The notes beneath the pieces are model-generated. The model saw only the letters and a list, made by a program, of their open reading frames with translations, did no database searches and was not told the origin of the DNA. 64,000 nt of DNA from Latrodectus hesperus (taxonomy: Eukaryota; Arthropoda; Arachnida; Araneae; Theridiidae): positions 9,947,300 through 10,011,299 of the forward strand of contig CM075852.1 in assembly GCA_037975125.1 (NCBI GenBank), given 5' to 3'. Below are positions 10,509 through 28,818 of the stretch, one piece after another. The position numbers were made by a program, and so were the translations under genes. Within the stretch, counting starts at the first letter, position 1; each line of letters starts with the position of its first letter.

Positions 10509-10883
10509 GGCCGTGGTGGCCTATTAGTTACGGTATAGGCCTTCCATCCGGAAGTATGGGGATCCCAATGCCACCAAAGACCCATCGAGTACATGCGGTA
10601 TATGTACTCGTTAAATCTGTGGAATTGAAAGTCCTGTGGTCGATCGTTGAGCAGCTACCATGGCTGTCATGGTTTGGAGAAAATTTCCTCCCCCTTCAGA
10701 TCAATATCAAAATTGAGGGAGTGGATTTTCTGGTGATGCCATCTATTGGATTCGTTTAGAGCAAAGACGTATTTTCACCTTCGTGGTGCGTTGGTTAAAT
10801 GATAGACGCGACCTATTGACCTAAATTCCCATAGACAACTGCACAGATAGCTTAGTTTGCCCAAGTGTCATAAGTAACAACAA
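10509..10883 (+). mobile_element. SINE family A, full-length copy
   Basis: A 375-bp element. The worn tRNA-like head (GGCCTATTAGTTACGG as A box; GGGGATCCCAATGCC in place of the B box) is followed by ACCCATCGAGTACATGC, CTACCATGGCTGTCATGG, AGATCAATATCAAAATTGAG, GATGCCATCTATTGG and TAGAGCAAAGACGTA. It ends TGTCATAAGTAACAACAA. The block order is identical to the copies at 41508 and, inverted, 35497 and 62825. The short direct repeat AATTAA at both ends is too short and AT-rich to count as proof of a target duplication. Confidence 0.85.
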
Positions 10884-11089
10884 TTAAATATATTAACACT
10901 TAATTGATCAAATGAATATATTTAAGATGTGAAGGAAATTATTAGGGACATTAACAAGCCCGGTTCCAGAAATTGACTGCAGCGAATGAGATGAAGCTGT
11001 GTATGATATTTTTGAATTTGATGAACAGCGTCATTCATTATCTAGAATTTAAGAGCGAATTAGAGCAATAGAGCTGTAGTTCTATTAAT

Positions 11090-11415
11090 GTTGTTGTTGG
11101 TATGGCTTATTCTTAAGATCTACCTGCAAGCTAGACCATGTCCAGGAGGTCGTGAATCTTCAAAAAGTCATAAACAATTAGAGGTGAAGTAATCATGTCG
11201 TCATGCAAAAGCCCTACAGAGTGGAAAAGATGTTCAGGGGAGGCCTGTGCAGAAGTGCACTTGGTCTTCGCAAGATAAGATTTCTGTCCATCAATATTAG
11301 TGAAGCTCTCTATATGTCCACTCATGAGCCATCTGATGGTACGATGGACAGTTCTGTCATTTCCAATTCTGAGGGCATTATCAGGAGTTTTCCCAAAACA
11401 CCAAAAGTGGGACAG
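11090..11415 (-). pseudogene. 3' end of a non-LTR retrotransposon with an (AAC)n tail
   Basis: On the minus strand a continuous frame from about 11410 reads LSHFWCFGKTPDNALRIGND, then RTVHRTIRWLMSGHIES, then KTKCTSAQASPEHLFHSVGL, and ends SPLIVYDFLKIHDLLDMV at the stop near 11138. The SGHI...C...(A/T)SPEHL...DFL pattern matches the C-terminal zinc-binding tail that I associate with spider LINEs carrying an RNase H domain; one of the usual Cys positions is lost. The short 3' UTR ends AATAAGCCATACCAACAACA, an AAC-repeat tail. The copy is 5'-truncated and upstream sequence is degenerate. The 117-codon open frame at 11203-11556 on the other strand is antisense to it. Confidence 0.65.
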
Positions 11416-14400
11416 AGGAATCCTCCATATTTTTGGATTTGGATCTTAATTTTTGTTGCGATTTACTTTGCATGCGATGTGGATAACAGTAAGGTGTGGA
11501 AGTACAGTCCAAGGATAGATCAAATTAATAAATTAATGAACTTTACACTTGAATAACACATCATTAGGAAAGGTATATTTTTGTCACTGTGCAATGGGTA
11601 ACATATCAAGTGGAAGATATGTTTTTACCTACCACAATATGTTGCTTTTTGTAAGGACATTTCTCCGATGGAAGACTCTATTCTTGAATTGCACGCTATG
11701 GATTTCAATAAATTCTTAAAGAATAACCTGTCAAGCTCAAAGTACAAGATATAACACATGATACAGGAAAGAAGCTGAATTAAAGGACATGGTCACATCA
11801 CTAGGCATCAATAAGTTCTTATTAGGTAAATTTAATAGTACGTAGAGAACATTATAAAAAACCAAGGCTGTGACCATGTAATTGATCATCTACCGTATTA
11901 TGCCTTCCAGAATTTTTTTTATAGATAATAAACCATATTTCTGGGTCTTAAGGGGAGTATAAGAAAATTTAATGTGAATTTCATGACGAAAATGTAACAA
12001 ACTCTCGAACTTCCATTTGACACATATTATTTGAATATACAAATGTGGATAAATTATTATCCATTGTTCAAAAATATCTAAGATCTAAGCCTTCTATTCC
12101 AATGAGCACATTCAAGCAATTGTGCATTGTTGATACAAGGATATATTTTATATACTACTGTTTATTATTCAATGTATTATGATAAAAGCGATTTGTTTCA
12201 AATACGTGTCATATAAAAATTTTTATACTAACTATCACAAAATGGAATCACCCCTTAATGTTATACTATAACAGAAATGATAAATTTTTATTATTCAGAC
12301 TCGATTTTAAAATGGCCCAAAGAGTGTGGTTATGAAAATAAGTACATCAGTTCACTGTAGCGGTTTGTATTAGAAATCATAGTTTTTATCCAATTGCCTC
12401 TGCAGACTCCTTGCAAAAGATAAGGCTGATACCATGTCTACCTTCTTAAAAGCACTCAATAAACATTTTTGAAGACTCATTTAAATGATGAAACATCACT
12501 TATTAATCAGCAAAGGGAATGATGATGAAAGGTATGTTTACATATGTCAGTGAAAGATGAATGTGGCTTTTAACGAAATGACATTACTCATGAGCTCAAA
12601 CTATACAGAGTAGCAATAGTAACGCAATATTGATCATAAAATAGGATACTACTATATCATCACGTGGTAAAGTAAAAATTTAAACTTTGTTCTGGAGAAT
12701 AAATCATCCGATATATAACTCATAATTTCTTGGATGTCACATTTACGCACCGTTAACATGCACAGTGATTGAAATGATAGCTGCAATTGATATTTTATAA
12801 TGGGGATTAACTAAAAATTTACAGATAACATCAAAGACAATACTCTTTGCCTTTTAGATCTTACCTATTTACAAGAAAAATCCCATTATTCAATGAATAA
12901 ATAAGCTACATTTCTCATATATTTATTAGCATCACGAGCGTTAACCACTTAACCTTAATTTTGATTCGCAATAGCTTAATGTCTTCTCTGAATATTGTTG
13001 CAGAGTGTTTTTTACAAGTGAAAACAAAATGTAGCATTTAAAATATTTAATCCAGATTAATTCCATGATATTGATAAAAACCTTATTTTTGAATTCTTTA
13101 GAGTATAATTTTATTGTTATGGATATTTATTCATTAATATATCATCAGAAAGCTTTATTTTAATGATATTTATAATTAAGGAACAAATTATGTATTAACC
13201 ATTCATTAATGTGCTCAATGTGAATTAATGCATATGGATAAGTTTTTAATTTCTACATAAAGCTTGGAGAAGCTTAATTGTCTTCCATTATAATACAGCA
13301 AGTTTTGTGCTTTATTTTGGCAGAAATTATGGTACGAGACAGGTTTCATTAATCAACTTTTTTAATTTACTTTAGAAGAGATAAATTAAGTATAAGGAGT
13401 AAAAATAGTTTAATCCATTAACAATGTCTTGGTCTGCCAAAGTTTTCAATAAAAAAAAATGGTGCCCTTAATATTCTTCTCACACAGACCTTTGAAAGAC
13501 GGGGTTTGTTATTTTTCCAGTTTCTAAAATTGGATTTTATTACTTTAGGGCTATGCAAATAAGTGATTCTCATTAAGAAACTCTTTAAAAATATCTTCTT
13601 TTCTAAAGAAAAACTCTCACATATGCATGCATTCGAATTAGCGAAAGAAAAACTAAAAATGTAGCAATTGAGACGCTTCACAAAAAATTCATTTTCTTAA
13701 AAGGATGAAAAAAATGAAAGGTAATTAGAGAATTAGAAAATAAACTTGAGAGAAATCTTATTAATTATTTAAAAATTATTATAAAAAGTTCCTTGGAACT
13801 AAAAGTCTTTTATTGGTGAAGAATGTAAAATTTAGTAAAGCATTTTTATTTAAATAAATATGTTAAAACTCGTTCATTAATTATTTTTCAAAGAAATTCA
13901 CTCTTATTATTTCAGTAAGATTATCATGAAATATTTATTAAAATTTTACAAATAATAAAGAATTAATGATACAGAATTTTTTCATGTTGATTGATAATTA
14001 AAAGTTATTATAAGACGTTCTTTATATTTTTAATTTAAATAACACTGTAATTAAGAACAATGAATCTTTTTAAAATTAGGTTATATATGTTTATTATTAT
14101 ATTAAACTAAGTTCAAAATGTTAAATTTTTAAAATTTTTTCTCATGTAGTTTTGTTGCAGTAATTTTAAAAAGACAGTTAGCACACAAAAAAATTTTGAG
14201 TTTTTCTAAATTATTGGGTTCGGTGTAAATAAAGAACTTTTCTTTTTTAACTCGGAATACTATGAAGATTTTACAAAAACAAATTAAAAACTATTATTAT
14301 TATAATTCATTCATAGGTAAACATTAGCTTAGCTATTTTCAGAAGCAATACATTAATTACAATTATAAAATAATGTTATGGCTTAAAAATAAAAGCACTT

Positions 14401-16423
14401 AATGGATAGTAAACTTTTTATCAATAATATATTAAATTAAGAATTTCTAAACTGGCAACTTTTATTTTAATATATTTAATGTAAAAATAATACCTACATT
14501 AATGAGTACAACGAAATAAACTGGCAAATATTTTCATAAAATTCCGTTTTGTCGATGGATAAAGTTCTTTAAAAATGATAGAGGGGAACTATTGAAATTA
14601 ATTTTTTGAGTAATATTTAATCTTTCATTAAATTTTATTAAAAGCTTTAACGCAAAGCATTTTATTAAAAGCATTTAAAAAAAATTGCGTACAGTTTTAC
14701 AAGAAAAATTATTATTATTTTTAAAAAAATGAAAGTTTTAAATGCCTTCATCCAAGAATTTTACAATTTCAGCAAGTATTCTAATATATTTCTTCTAGTG
14801 TTTGAAAAAAATCCCCAAAATATTATTTAAGCTTTAAGTTTGAATGAATAAAAAATTCTTTTAAGTTTAACGGAAAAACTTGCATTTTTCATTTCATTTA
14901 ATAGTAATTTATATTAATTATGAAGTTACATAAAATCACACAAATAGATTCAAATAATGCATTATTTTAAAATGAGAACAAAAGAAATAAATCTGCTAAG
15001 TGTTCTTCCAATCTATTATTTATTCTTTTGTCGTACAAAAAGAACTTAGAGCTTCTTTTTGACAAATTATCTTGGGATTTAATCAAAAGAAAAGCTTTAT
15101 ACAAAATGCTTTTTCATTTGAGAATCAGGTTTAACATCGAGTAAATATTTCTTTTCATATGGTTGGATTCGTACAAAACAATATAATTACAATAATATTT
15201 TAATTGATTATAAGTTTTGTATTGATGTTAAGTTTTGAAAATTTTAAAATCATGAAATTACTTTTCATATTGTAAAATATTAATCAATCGCTATATCAGA
15301 TTTGCATCAAGATTAACTCTAATAAAAACAAAGTTATGAAAAAAGTAATTCTCTTCATTTCATTCACTGCGATTCAATTTATGTTCAATTACACATGTAC
15401 TGAGGTTCACTAGCTTTCTAATTAAAATTAAAATACTCTAAAAATCTAAAAAAATAATAAAATAATATTTAGAAAGAGATAATTTATTATTTTTATGACA
15501 TAAAAATTGTATTTCATTTTTTAAATTGTGCTTGAACAGTGAAAGAATAAAATAATTAATAATTAATGATTTTATTAAGATTTCTTAATTTGTAGTTACT
15601 TAATAGTTTGACGTTTGTGAAACAAATAAATGTTATATTCAAAATGAATATAAAGCAGTTTTGATATTTATCCTCTTAAATCAGGTGTGAAATATTTTAA
15701 TAAAAAATTAGTGTGCAATGAATGAAAGGGAAACAAACATTTGTTCAGGTTCTGGGATAAAATACCATGAAAAATATAAAGATATTTACAGTTACTCAGT
15801 TTTTGTCAGAAAATTGTTTTCCACGTTCAAATGATGTCTCATGCAAATATCAATTAAAACTATATTGAATGATATAGGATAGATTTGAAATTTCTTTGGT
15901 TACGAAGTAGTAAAACGATGACTTTGAGATTTCTTTCATCCACACCTCACTATATTTTCGATCGGGGTGCATTATGAAAAGCGTAAACTCATACGCTTTA
16001 ATGGACAAAAACGCTACTATTTCAAAAACCGAAAGAATGGAAAGACATCATTATTTTTTTAAGAAACAGCTGTGGGAATATTGAAAGAGGGAGATCCCAT
16101 GGACGTAAATAGATCAGCAGTGTATTAAGAAAAGTGGAAACACGTGCGTTGCAGAGGACAAAAAGAAAACATTTTTCAAAAATTGAAAAAAATGATAAAT
16201 AATATTTTCGAAGACATGTTGCATTGACGCTGTTACATTGTAAATAATTGAAAGGCCCTGAAAATGCCGTGCACACTAGCTGTAATGAAAGACAACAAGC
16301 TCTAAAGGGATGTAAAAACAAGAAGACTCCGTTTCTTAAAACAAGACAAGTTCTGGAAATAAGTCATCAATCATGAGAAAAAATACAATGATTTAAAATC
16401 AGTGTTTATTACAGCTTATATTA
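11416..16423. other. Long AT-rich stretch, no confident feature
   Basis: About 5 kb without a recognisable gene or complete repeat. 11560-12800 is slightly less AT-rich and may be the worn 5' continuation of the LINE, but no motif could be read. Near 12930-12955 the minus strand has AAGTGGTTAACGCTCGTGAT, an isolated tRNA A-box-like piece. The rest is A/T-run DNA; the 87- and 99-codon open frames at 13418-13681 and 16022-16321 have no family features. Confidence 0.5.

Positions 16424-16493
<70 letters not shown>
16424..16493. repeat. Compound microsatellite (TA)n(CA)n(TA)n
   Basis: Perfect dinucleotide runs: a short TA run, a CA core and a second TA run. Confidence 0.95.
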
Positions 16494-16498
<5 letters not shown>

Positions 16499-16617
16499 AT
16501 TTCTGAGTGGAAAACAATCTTAGATACTCTTAGAAATCAATGCCCTAACATAAGTTTCCCCCGATTCCATACCACCGTTCTCATTTTAATCCATGGCAAA
16601 AAGTTAACAGAATAATC

Positions 16618-16740
<123 letters not shown>

Positions 16741-16878
16741 AACCTATAGCTGTTCACCAGAAGATTATAGATCTTCTAATTTTTACATGTTAGATGTGAT
16801 GAGTTATTAGCCAGATTAGATTTTCTAACACTACTTTCATGGAAAAGTCTAGCTATTTTTAAATTCCAGGTACAATGT

Positions 16879-22819
<5,941 letters not shown>

Positions 22820-22882
<63 letters not shown>
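22820..22882. repeat. (TA)n microsatellite
   Basis: Perfect TA dinucleotide run of about 63 bp. Confidence 0.95.
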
Positions 22883-22883
<1 letters not shown>

Positions 22884-23929
22884 CATTACAAAATAAATTC
22901 ATGCATTTAATTTGTTAACGCATACAACTATAATTTTGGAAGATTATTAAATTTAATCTCTTAAGCAAAAAGCTTTAAAAATTTAAAGAAGCTTCTGTGA
23001 AGAAAAATTATGTCCTTGAATAATTTATCAAGAAAAAACTTTTATTTTAAGTTATAAAGTGTAAAAATGTTGGGAAAAACTTATATCCAATACATTTATC
23101 AAGAACAGAAAGAAAATAATATTCTCTTGCTCATTAAATATATATAAGGAATAGAATAGAATAACCAATCTATATTGATATTTTTATTGAATATGCCATC
23201 CACACATGTGAGATACAAAGACAATAAATGCTTGTCTTTTCCAATATTGACATTCATGAGAAAGAACCGAATAATAAATTCAATAATTGCAATGATGAAA
23301 GTTTTCTACAAAGTTTCATTTGAGATTATATCTAATATATATATCGTTTAATTCACATATACTAGATTTCATATATAGATAGGTAAAAAATTATTATACT
23401 ACGTACTGAAACTCCACCTTTAATAATATGATTTTTTAGAAATAATTAAACTTGATAAACTGGATAGAACCTGATAATAATTGAAATTTTTAATATTTTA
23501 AAAAATATTAATATTTTCATGTATATAATTTTAAACGATTAAATGATTACTTTTAGAAAGTGTTTAATTTCTTTCATCAGAAAAACAATCAAGTTAAGAT
23601 GTAGTTAAATTAATATCGAATGAATTTTTGATTTTAAACGTAATAAATATATTATAATATTGAAAAGATGTTCTTCTTTTAGAGCACTCATTAGAAAAAT
23701 AATTATCTGCGTGTAGAAACGCGTGCAAATAGTAAACAACACATTGCATTATCATTTTCATCAAATATTTCCTTTCAAAAATATACCGATGCAAATCGAT
23801 GTATTTCACATTGTAATGAATAAAAGGGGAGGGGGCATTAACGTTGAATATATTGTTTTTGAATTAAAAATATATTCCATAAGCATTCAGGTTAAGCCGT
23901 TTTCCCTACAGATACATACACAGTGTAGG
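22883..23929. other. AT-rich sequence, nothing recognised
   Basis: AT-rich DNA leading up to the dispersed repeat; short open frames at 23594-23965 overlap on both strands and show no motif. Confidence 0.5.
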
Positions 23930-24330
23930 CGAGCCCTGGACTACACCTTAAGGTTACCTGGTTAAAGTACTCGCCTATCACCTATCGCCTCGTTTTTTTC
24001 CTTCTTAACCACAATTAGGGGAAGAGGTCATACCTGAGCTGGCACTTACTTCTCTACATCCACTCCTCAACAGTGGAAGCATTGTGGACAACTCGATTTA
24101 CGTGGACAAATTCCTAACCCAACGGAGCTCCAGCAACCCAGTGAGGGAGAACGTGGTCACCCTCCCAATCACTGCCTGCAGCAAATGAAGCTTCATTCTG
24201 CTGATCTGGACGGGAAACTATGTAAAGCTGCAGAGACACTGGAGCTCTGCCCTGACAGATAGAAGTTATGAAGACTTTTGAGAATATATTGCTAACCAAA
24301 AAATGTTTTCTCAGATTACAGACTACTTTT
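23930..24330 (-). mobile_element. Dispersed repeat fragment beside the satellite array
   Basis: This is a balanced-composition segment in AT-rich surroundings. On the minus strand it reads GGTTGCTGGAGCTCCGTTGG, then ACAATGCTTCCACTGTTGAG and AGTAAGTGCCAGCTCAGGTA. This order resembles a high-copy repeat that I recall from spider genome sequences, but I cannot name the family or prove it from one copy. Only the minus-strand open frame 24114-24299 covers it and it has no protein family signature. Both boundaries are approximate; the less AT-rich composition continues to about 24540. Confidence 0.45.
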
Positions 24331-24595
24331 TGCTGCCTATGTACAAACCTAGATCACTATGAAACTGAAAACGTTTCCAATAGACGTGTATACATGAAGC
24401 AGAAACGCATGTCTGTCACCTGTTGTTTATGAAGTTTGGATCAAACCAAGAACCTTGGATCAACTCCGAAGAACATGTTATACTACTGTGTATAGGTGGT
24501 TCAACGTAGTGTTATTCTGTATTATAAACGTGCGCGCGATCTAGAAAGAATTCGAAAGATATAAATAAAATATCAGATTGAAAAATATGAAGGAT
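24331..24595. other. Transition sequence before the satellite
   Basis: Moderately balanced composition to about 24540 (contains CGTGCGCGCGATC), then AT-rich. No gene signal. Confidence 0.4.
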
Positions 24596-24722
24596 AAATT
24601 TTTTAATCGTTCACTCATAAAAGACCCTTCTATTCAATATGAGTAATATGTTATATAGTTTTTACTTCATAATGCAATCTTCATTACGTGAATACATTGT
24701 CTTTAGGTATTGTATGTTTAAA

Positions 24723-24776
24723 GTAAAAAATTTATATATAAGTAAAATATTTTTAACTTATATATAAATTTTTTAC
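24723..24776. repeat. Inverted repeat in the first satellite unit
   Basis: Perfect 21-base arms at 24723-24743 and 24756-24776 are separated by 12 bases. The right arm lies in the 28-bp extra segment. The third unit (25347-25400) has the same arrangement with one mismatch; the 297-bp units lack the right arm. Confidence 0.85.
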
Positions 24777-27700
24777 TTTTTTTACTTAAATTATTCTATC
24801 TATGCAAACAGTATTTTCTCTGAAGGAGTACATCCAAGAATATTCATTCTGAATAAATCAGAGGTTTATAGAAACTTGCAATTTAGTGTATAATAATTTT
24901 TATTTGTATAATAATTTAGTAAATTTTTTAATCGTTCACTCATAAAAGACCCTTCTATTCAATATGAGTAATATGTTATATAGTTTTTACTTCATAATGC
25001 AATCTTCATTACGTGAATACATTGTCTTTAGGTATTGCATGTTTAAAGTAAAAAATTTATATATAAGTAAATTATTTTTAACTTAAATTATTCTATCTAT
25101 GCAAACAGTATTTTCTCTGAAGGAGTACATCCAAGAATATTCATTCTGAATAAATCAGAGGTTTATAGAAACTTGCAATATAAAGTATAATAATTTTTAT
25201 TTGTATAATAATTTAGTAAATTTTTTAATCGTTCACTCATAAAAGACCCTTCTATTCAATATGAGTAATATGTTATATAGTTTTTACTTCATAATGCAAT
25301 CTTCATTACGTGAATACATTGTCTTTAGGTATTGCATGTTTAAAGTAAAAAATTTATATGTAAGTAAAATATTTTTAACTTATATATAAATTTTTTACTT
25401 TTTTTACTTAAATTATTCTATCTGTGCAAACAGTATTTTCTCTGAAGGAGTACATCCAAGAATATTCATTCTGAATAAATCAGAGGTTTATAGAAACTTG
25501 CAATATAGTGTATAATAATTTTTATTTGTATAATAATTTAGTAAATTTTTTAATCGTTCACTCATAAAAGACCCTTCTATTCAATATGAGTAATATGTTA
25601 TATAGTTTTTACTTCATAATGCAATCTTCATTACGTGAATACATTGTCTTTAGGTATTGCATGTTTAAAGTAAAAAAATTATAGATAAGTAAATTATTTT
25701 TAACTTAAATTATTCTATCTATGCAAACAGTATTTTCTCTGAAGGAGAACATCCAAGAATATTCATTCTGAATAAATCAGAGGTTTATAGAAACTTGCAA
25801 TATAGTGTATAATAATTTTTATTTGTATAATAATTTAGTAAATTTTTTAATCGTTCACTCATAAAAGACCCTTCTATTCAATATGAGTAATATGTTATAT
25901 AGTTTTTACTTCATAATGCAATCTTCATTACGTGAATACATTGTCTTTAGGTATTGCATGTTTAAAGTAAAAAAATTATATATAAGTAAATTATTTTTAA
26001 CTTAAATTATTCTATCTATGCAAACAGTATTTTCTCTGAAGGAGTACATCCAAGAATATTCATTCTGAATAAATCAGAGGTTTATAGAAACTTGCAATAT
26101 AGTGTATAATAATTTTTATTTGTATAATAATTTAGTAAATTTTTTAATCGTTCACTCATAAAAGACCCTTCTATTCAATATGAGTAATATGTTATATAGT
26201 TTTTACTTCATAATGCAATCTTCATTACGTGAATACATTGTCTTTAGGTATTGCATGTTTAAAGTAAAAAAATTATAGATAAGTAAATTATTTTTAACTT
26301 AAATTATTCTATCTATGCAAACAGTATTTTCTCTGAAGGAGTACATCCAAGAATATTCATTCTGAATAAATCAGAGGTTTATAGAAACTTGCAATATAGT
26401 GTATAATAATTTTTATTTGTATAATAATTTAGTAAATTTTTTAATCGTTCACTCATAAAAGACCCTTCTATTCAATATGAGTAATATGTTATATAGTTTT
26501 TACTTCATAATGCAATCTTCATTACGTGAATACATTGTCTTTAGGTATTGCATGTTTAAAGTAAAAAAATTATAGATAAGTAAATTATTTTTAACTTAAA
26601 TTATTCTATCTATGCAAACAGTATTTTCTCTGAAGGAGTACATCCAAGAATATTCATTCTGAATAAATCAGAGGTTTATAGAAACTTGCAATATAGTGTA
26701 TAATAATTTTTATTTGTATAATAATTTAGTAAATTTTTTAATCGTTCACTCATAAAAGACCCTTGTATTCAATATGAGTAATATGTTATATAGTTTTTAC
26801 TTCATAATGCAATCTTCATTACGTGAATACATTGTCTTTAGGTATTGCATGTTTAAAGTAAAAAAATTATAGATAAGTAAATTATTTTTAACTTAAATTA
26901 TTCTATCTATGCAAACAGTATTTTCTCTGAAGGAGTACATCCAAGAATATTCATTCTGAATAAATCAGAGGTTTATAGAAACTTGCAATATAGTGTATAA
27001 TAATTTTTATTTGTATAATAATTTAGTAAATTTTTTAATCGTTCACTCATAAAAGACCCTTCTATTCAATATGAGTAATATGTTATATAGTTTTTACTTC
27101 ATAATGCAATCTTCATTACGTGAATACATTGTCTTTAGGTATTGCATGTTTAAAGTAAAAAAATTATAGATAAGTAAATTATTTTTAACTTAAATTATTC
27201 TATCTATGCAAACAGTATTTTCTCTGAAGGAGTACATCCAAGAATATTCATTCTGAATAAATCAGAGGTTTATAGAAACTTGCAATATAGTGTATAATAA
27301 TTTTTATTTGTATAATAATTTAGTAAATTTTTTAATCGTTCACTCATAAAAGACCCTTCTATTCAATATGAGTAATATGTTATATAGTTTTTACTTCATA
27401 ATGCAATCTTCATTACGTGAATACATTGTCTTTAGGTATTGCATGTTTAAAGTAAAAAAATTATATATAAGTAAATTATTTTTAACTTAAATTATTCTAT
27501 CTATGCAAACAGTATTTTCTCTGAAGGAGTACATCCAAGAATATTCATTCTGAATAAATCAGAGGTTTATAGAAACTTGCAATATAGTGTATAATAATTT
27601 TTATTTGTATAATAATTTAGTAAATTTTTTAATCGTTCACTCATAAAAGACCCTTCTATTCAATATGAGTAATATGTTATATAGTTTTTACTTCATAATG

Positions 27701-28818
27701 CAATCTTCATTACGTGAATACATTGTCTTTAGGTATTGCATGTTTAAAGTAAAAAAATTATATATAAGTAAATTATTTTTAACTTAAATTATTCTATCTA
27801 TGCAAACAGTATTTTCTCTGAAGGAGTACATCCAAGAATATTCATTCTGAATAAATCAGAGGTTTATAGAAACTTGCAATATAGTGTATAATAATTTTTA
27901 TTTGTATAATAATTTAGTAAATTTTTTAATCGTTCACTCATAAAAGACCCTTCTATTCAATATGAGTAATATGTTATATAGTTTTTACTTCATAATGCAA
28001 TCTTCATTACGTGAATACATTGTCTTTAGGTATTGCATGTTTAAAGTAAAAAAATTATAGATAAGTAAATTATTTTTAACTTAAATTATTCTATCTATGC
28101 AAACAGTATTTTCTCTGAAGGAGTACATCCAAGAATATTCATTCTGAATAAATCAGAGGTTTATAGAAACTTGCAATATAGTGTATAATAATTTTTATTT
28201 GTATAATAATTTAGTAAATTTTTTAATCGTTCACTCATAAAAGACCCTTCTATTCAATATGAGTAATAAGTTATATAGTTTTTACTTCATAATGCAATCT
28301 TCATTACGTGAATACATTGTCTTTAGGTATTGTATGTTTAAAGTAAAAAATTTATATATAAGTAAAATATTTTTAACTTAAATTATTCTATCTATGCAAA
28401 CAGTATTTTCTCTGAAGGAGTACATTCAAGAATATTCATTCTGAATAAATCAGAGGTTTATAGAAACTTGCAATATAGTGTATAATAATTTTTATTTGTA
28501 TAATAATTTAGTAAATTTTTTAATCGTTCACTCATAAAAGACCCTTCTATTCAATATGAGTAATATGTTATATAGTTTTTACTTCATAATGCAATCTTCA
28601 TTACGTGAATACATTGTCTTTAGGTATTGCATGTTTAAAGTAAAAAAATTATATATAAGTAAATTATTTTTAACTTAAATTATTCTATCTATGCAAACAG
28701 TATTTTCTCTGAAGGAGTACATCCAAGAATATTCATTCTGAATAAATCAGAGGTTTATAGAAACTTGCAATATAGTGTATAATAATTTTTATTTGTATAA
28801 TAATTTAGTAAATTTTTT

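Noticed and set aside
11203..11556. 117-codon plus-strand open frame
   Set aside because: Antisense to the LINE C-terminus on the minus strand, which has recognisable motifs; the plus reading has none.
13418..13681. 87-codon minus-strand gene
   Set aside because: No domain, no splice or promoter context; length is within chance.
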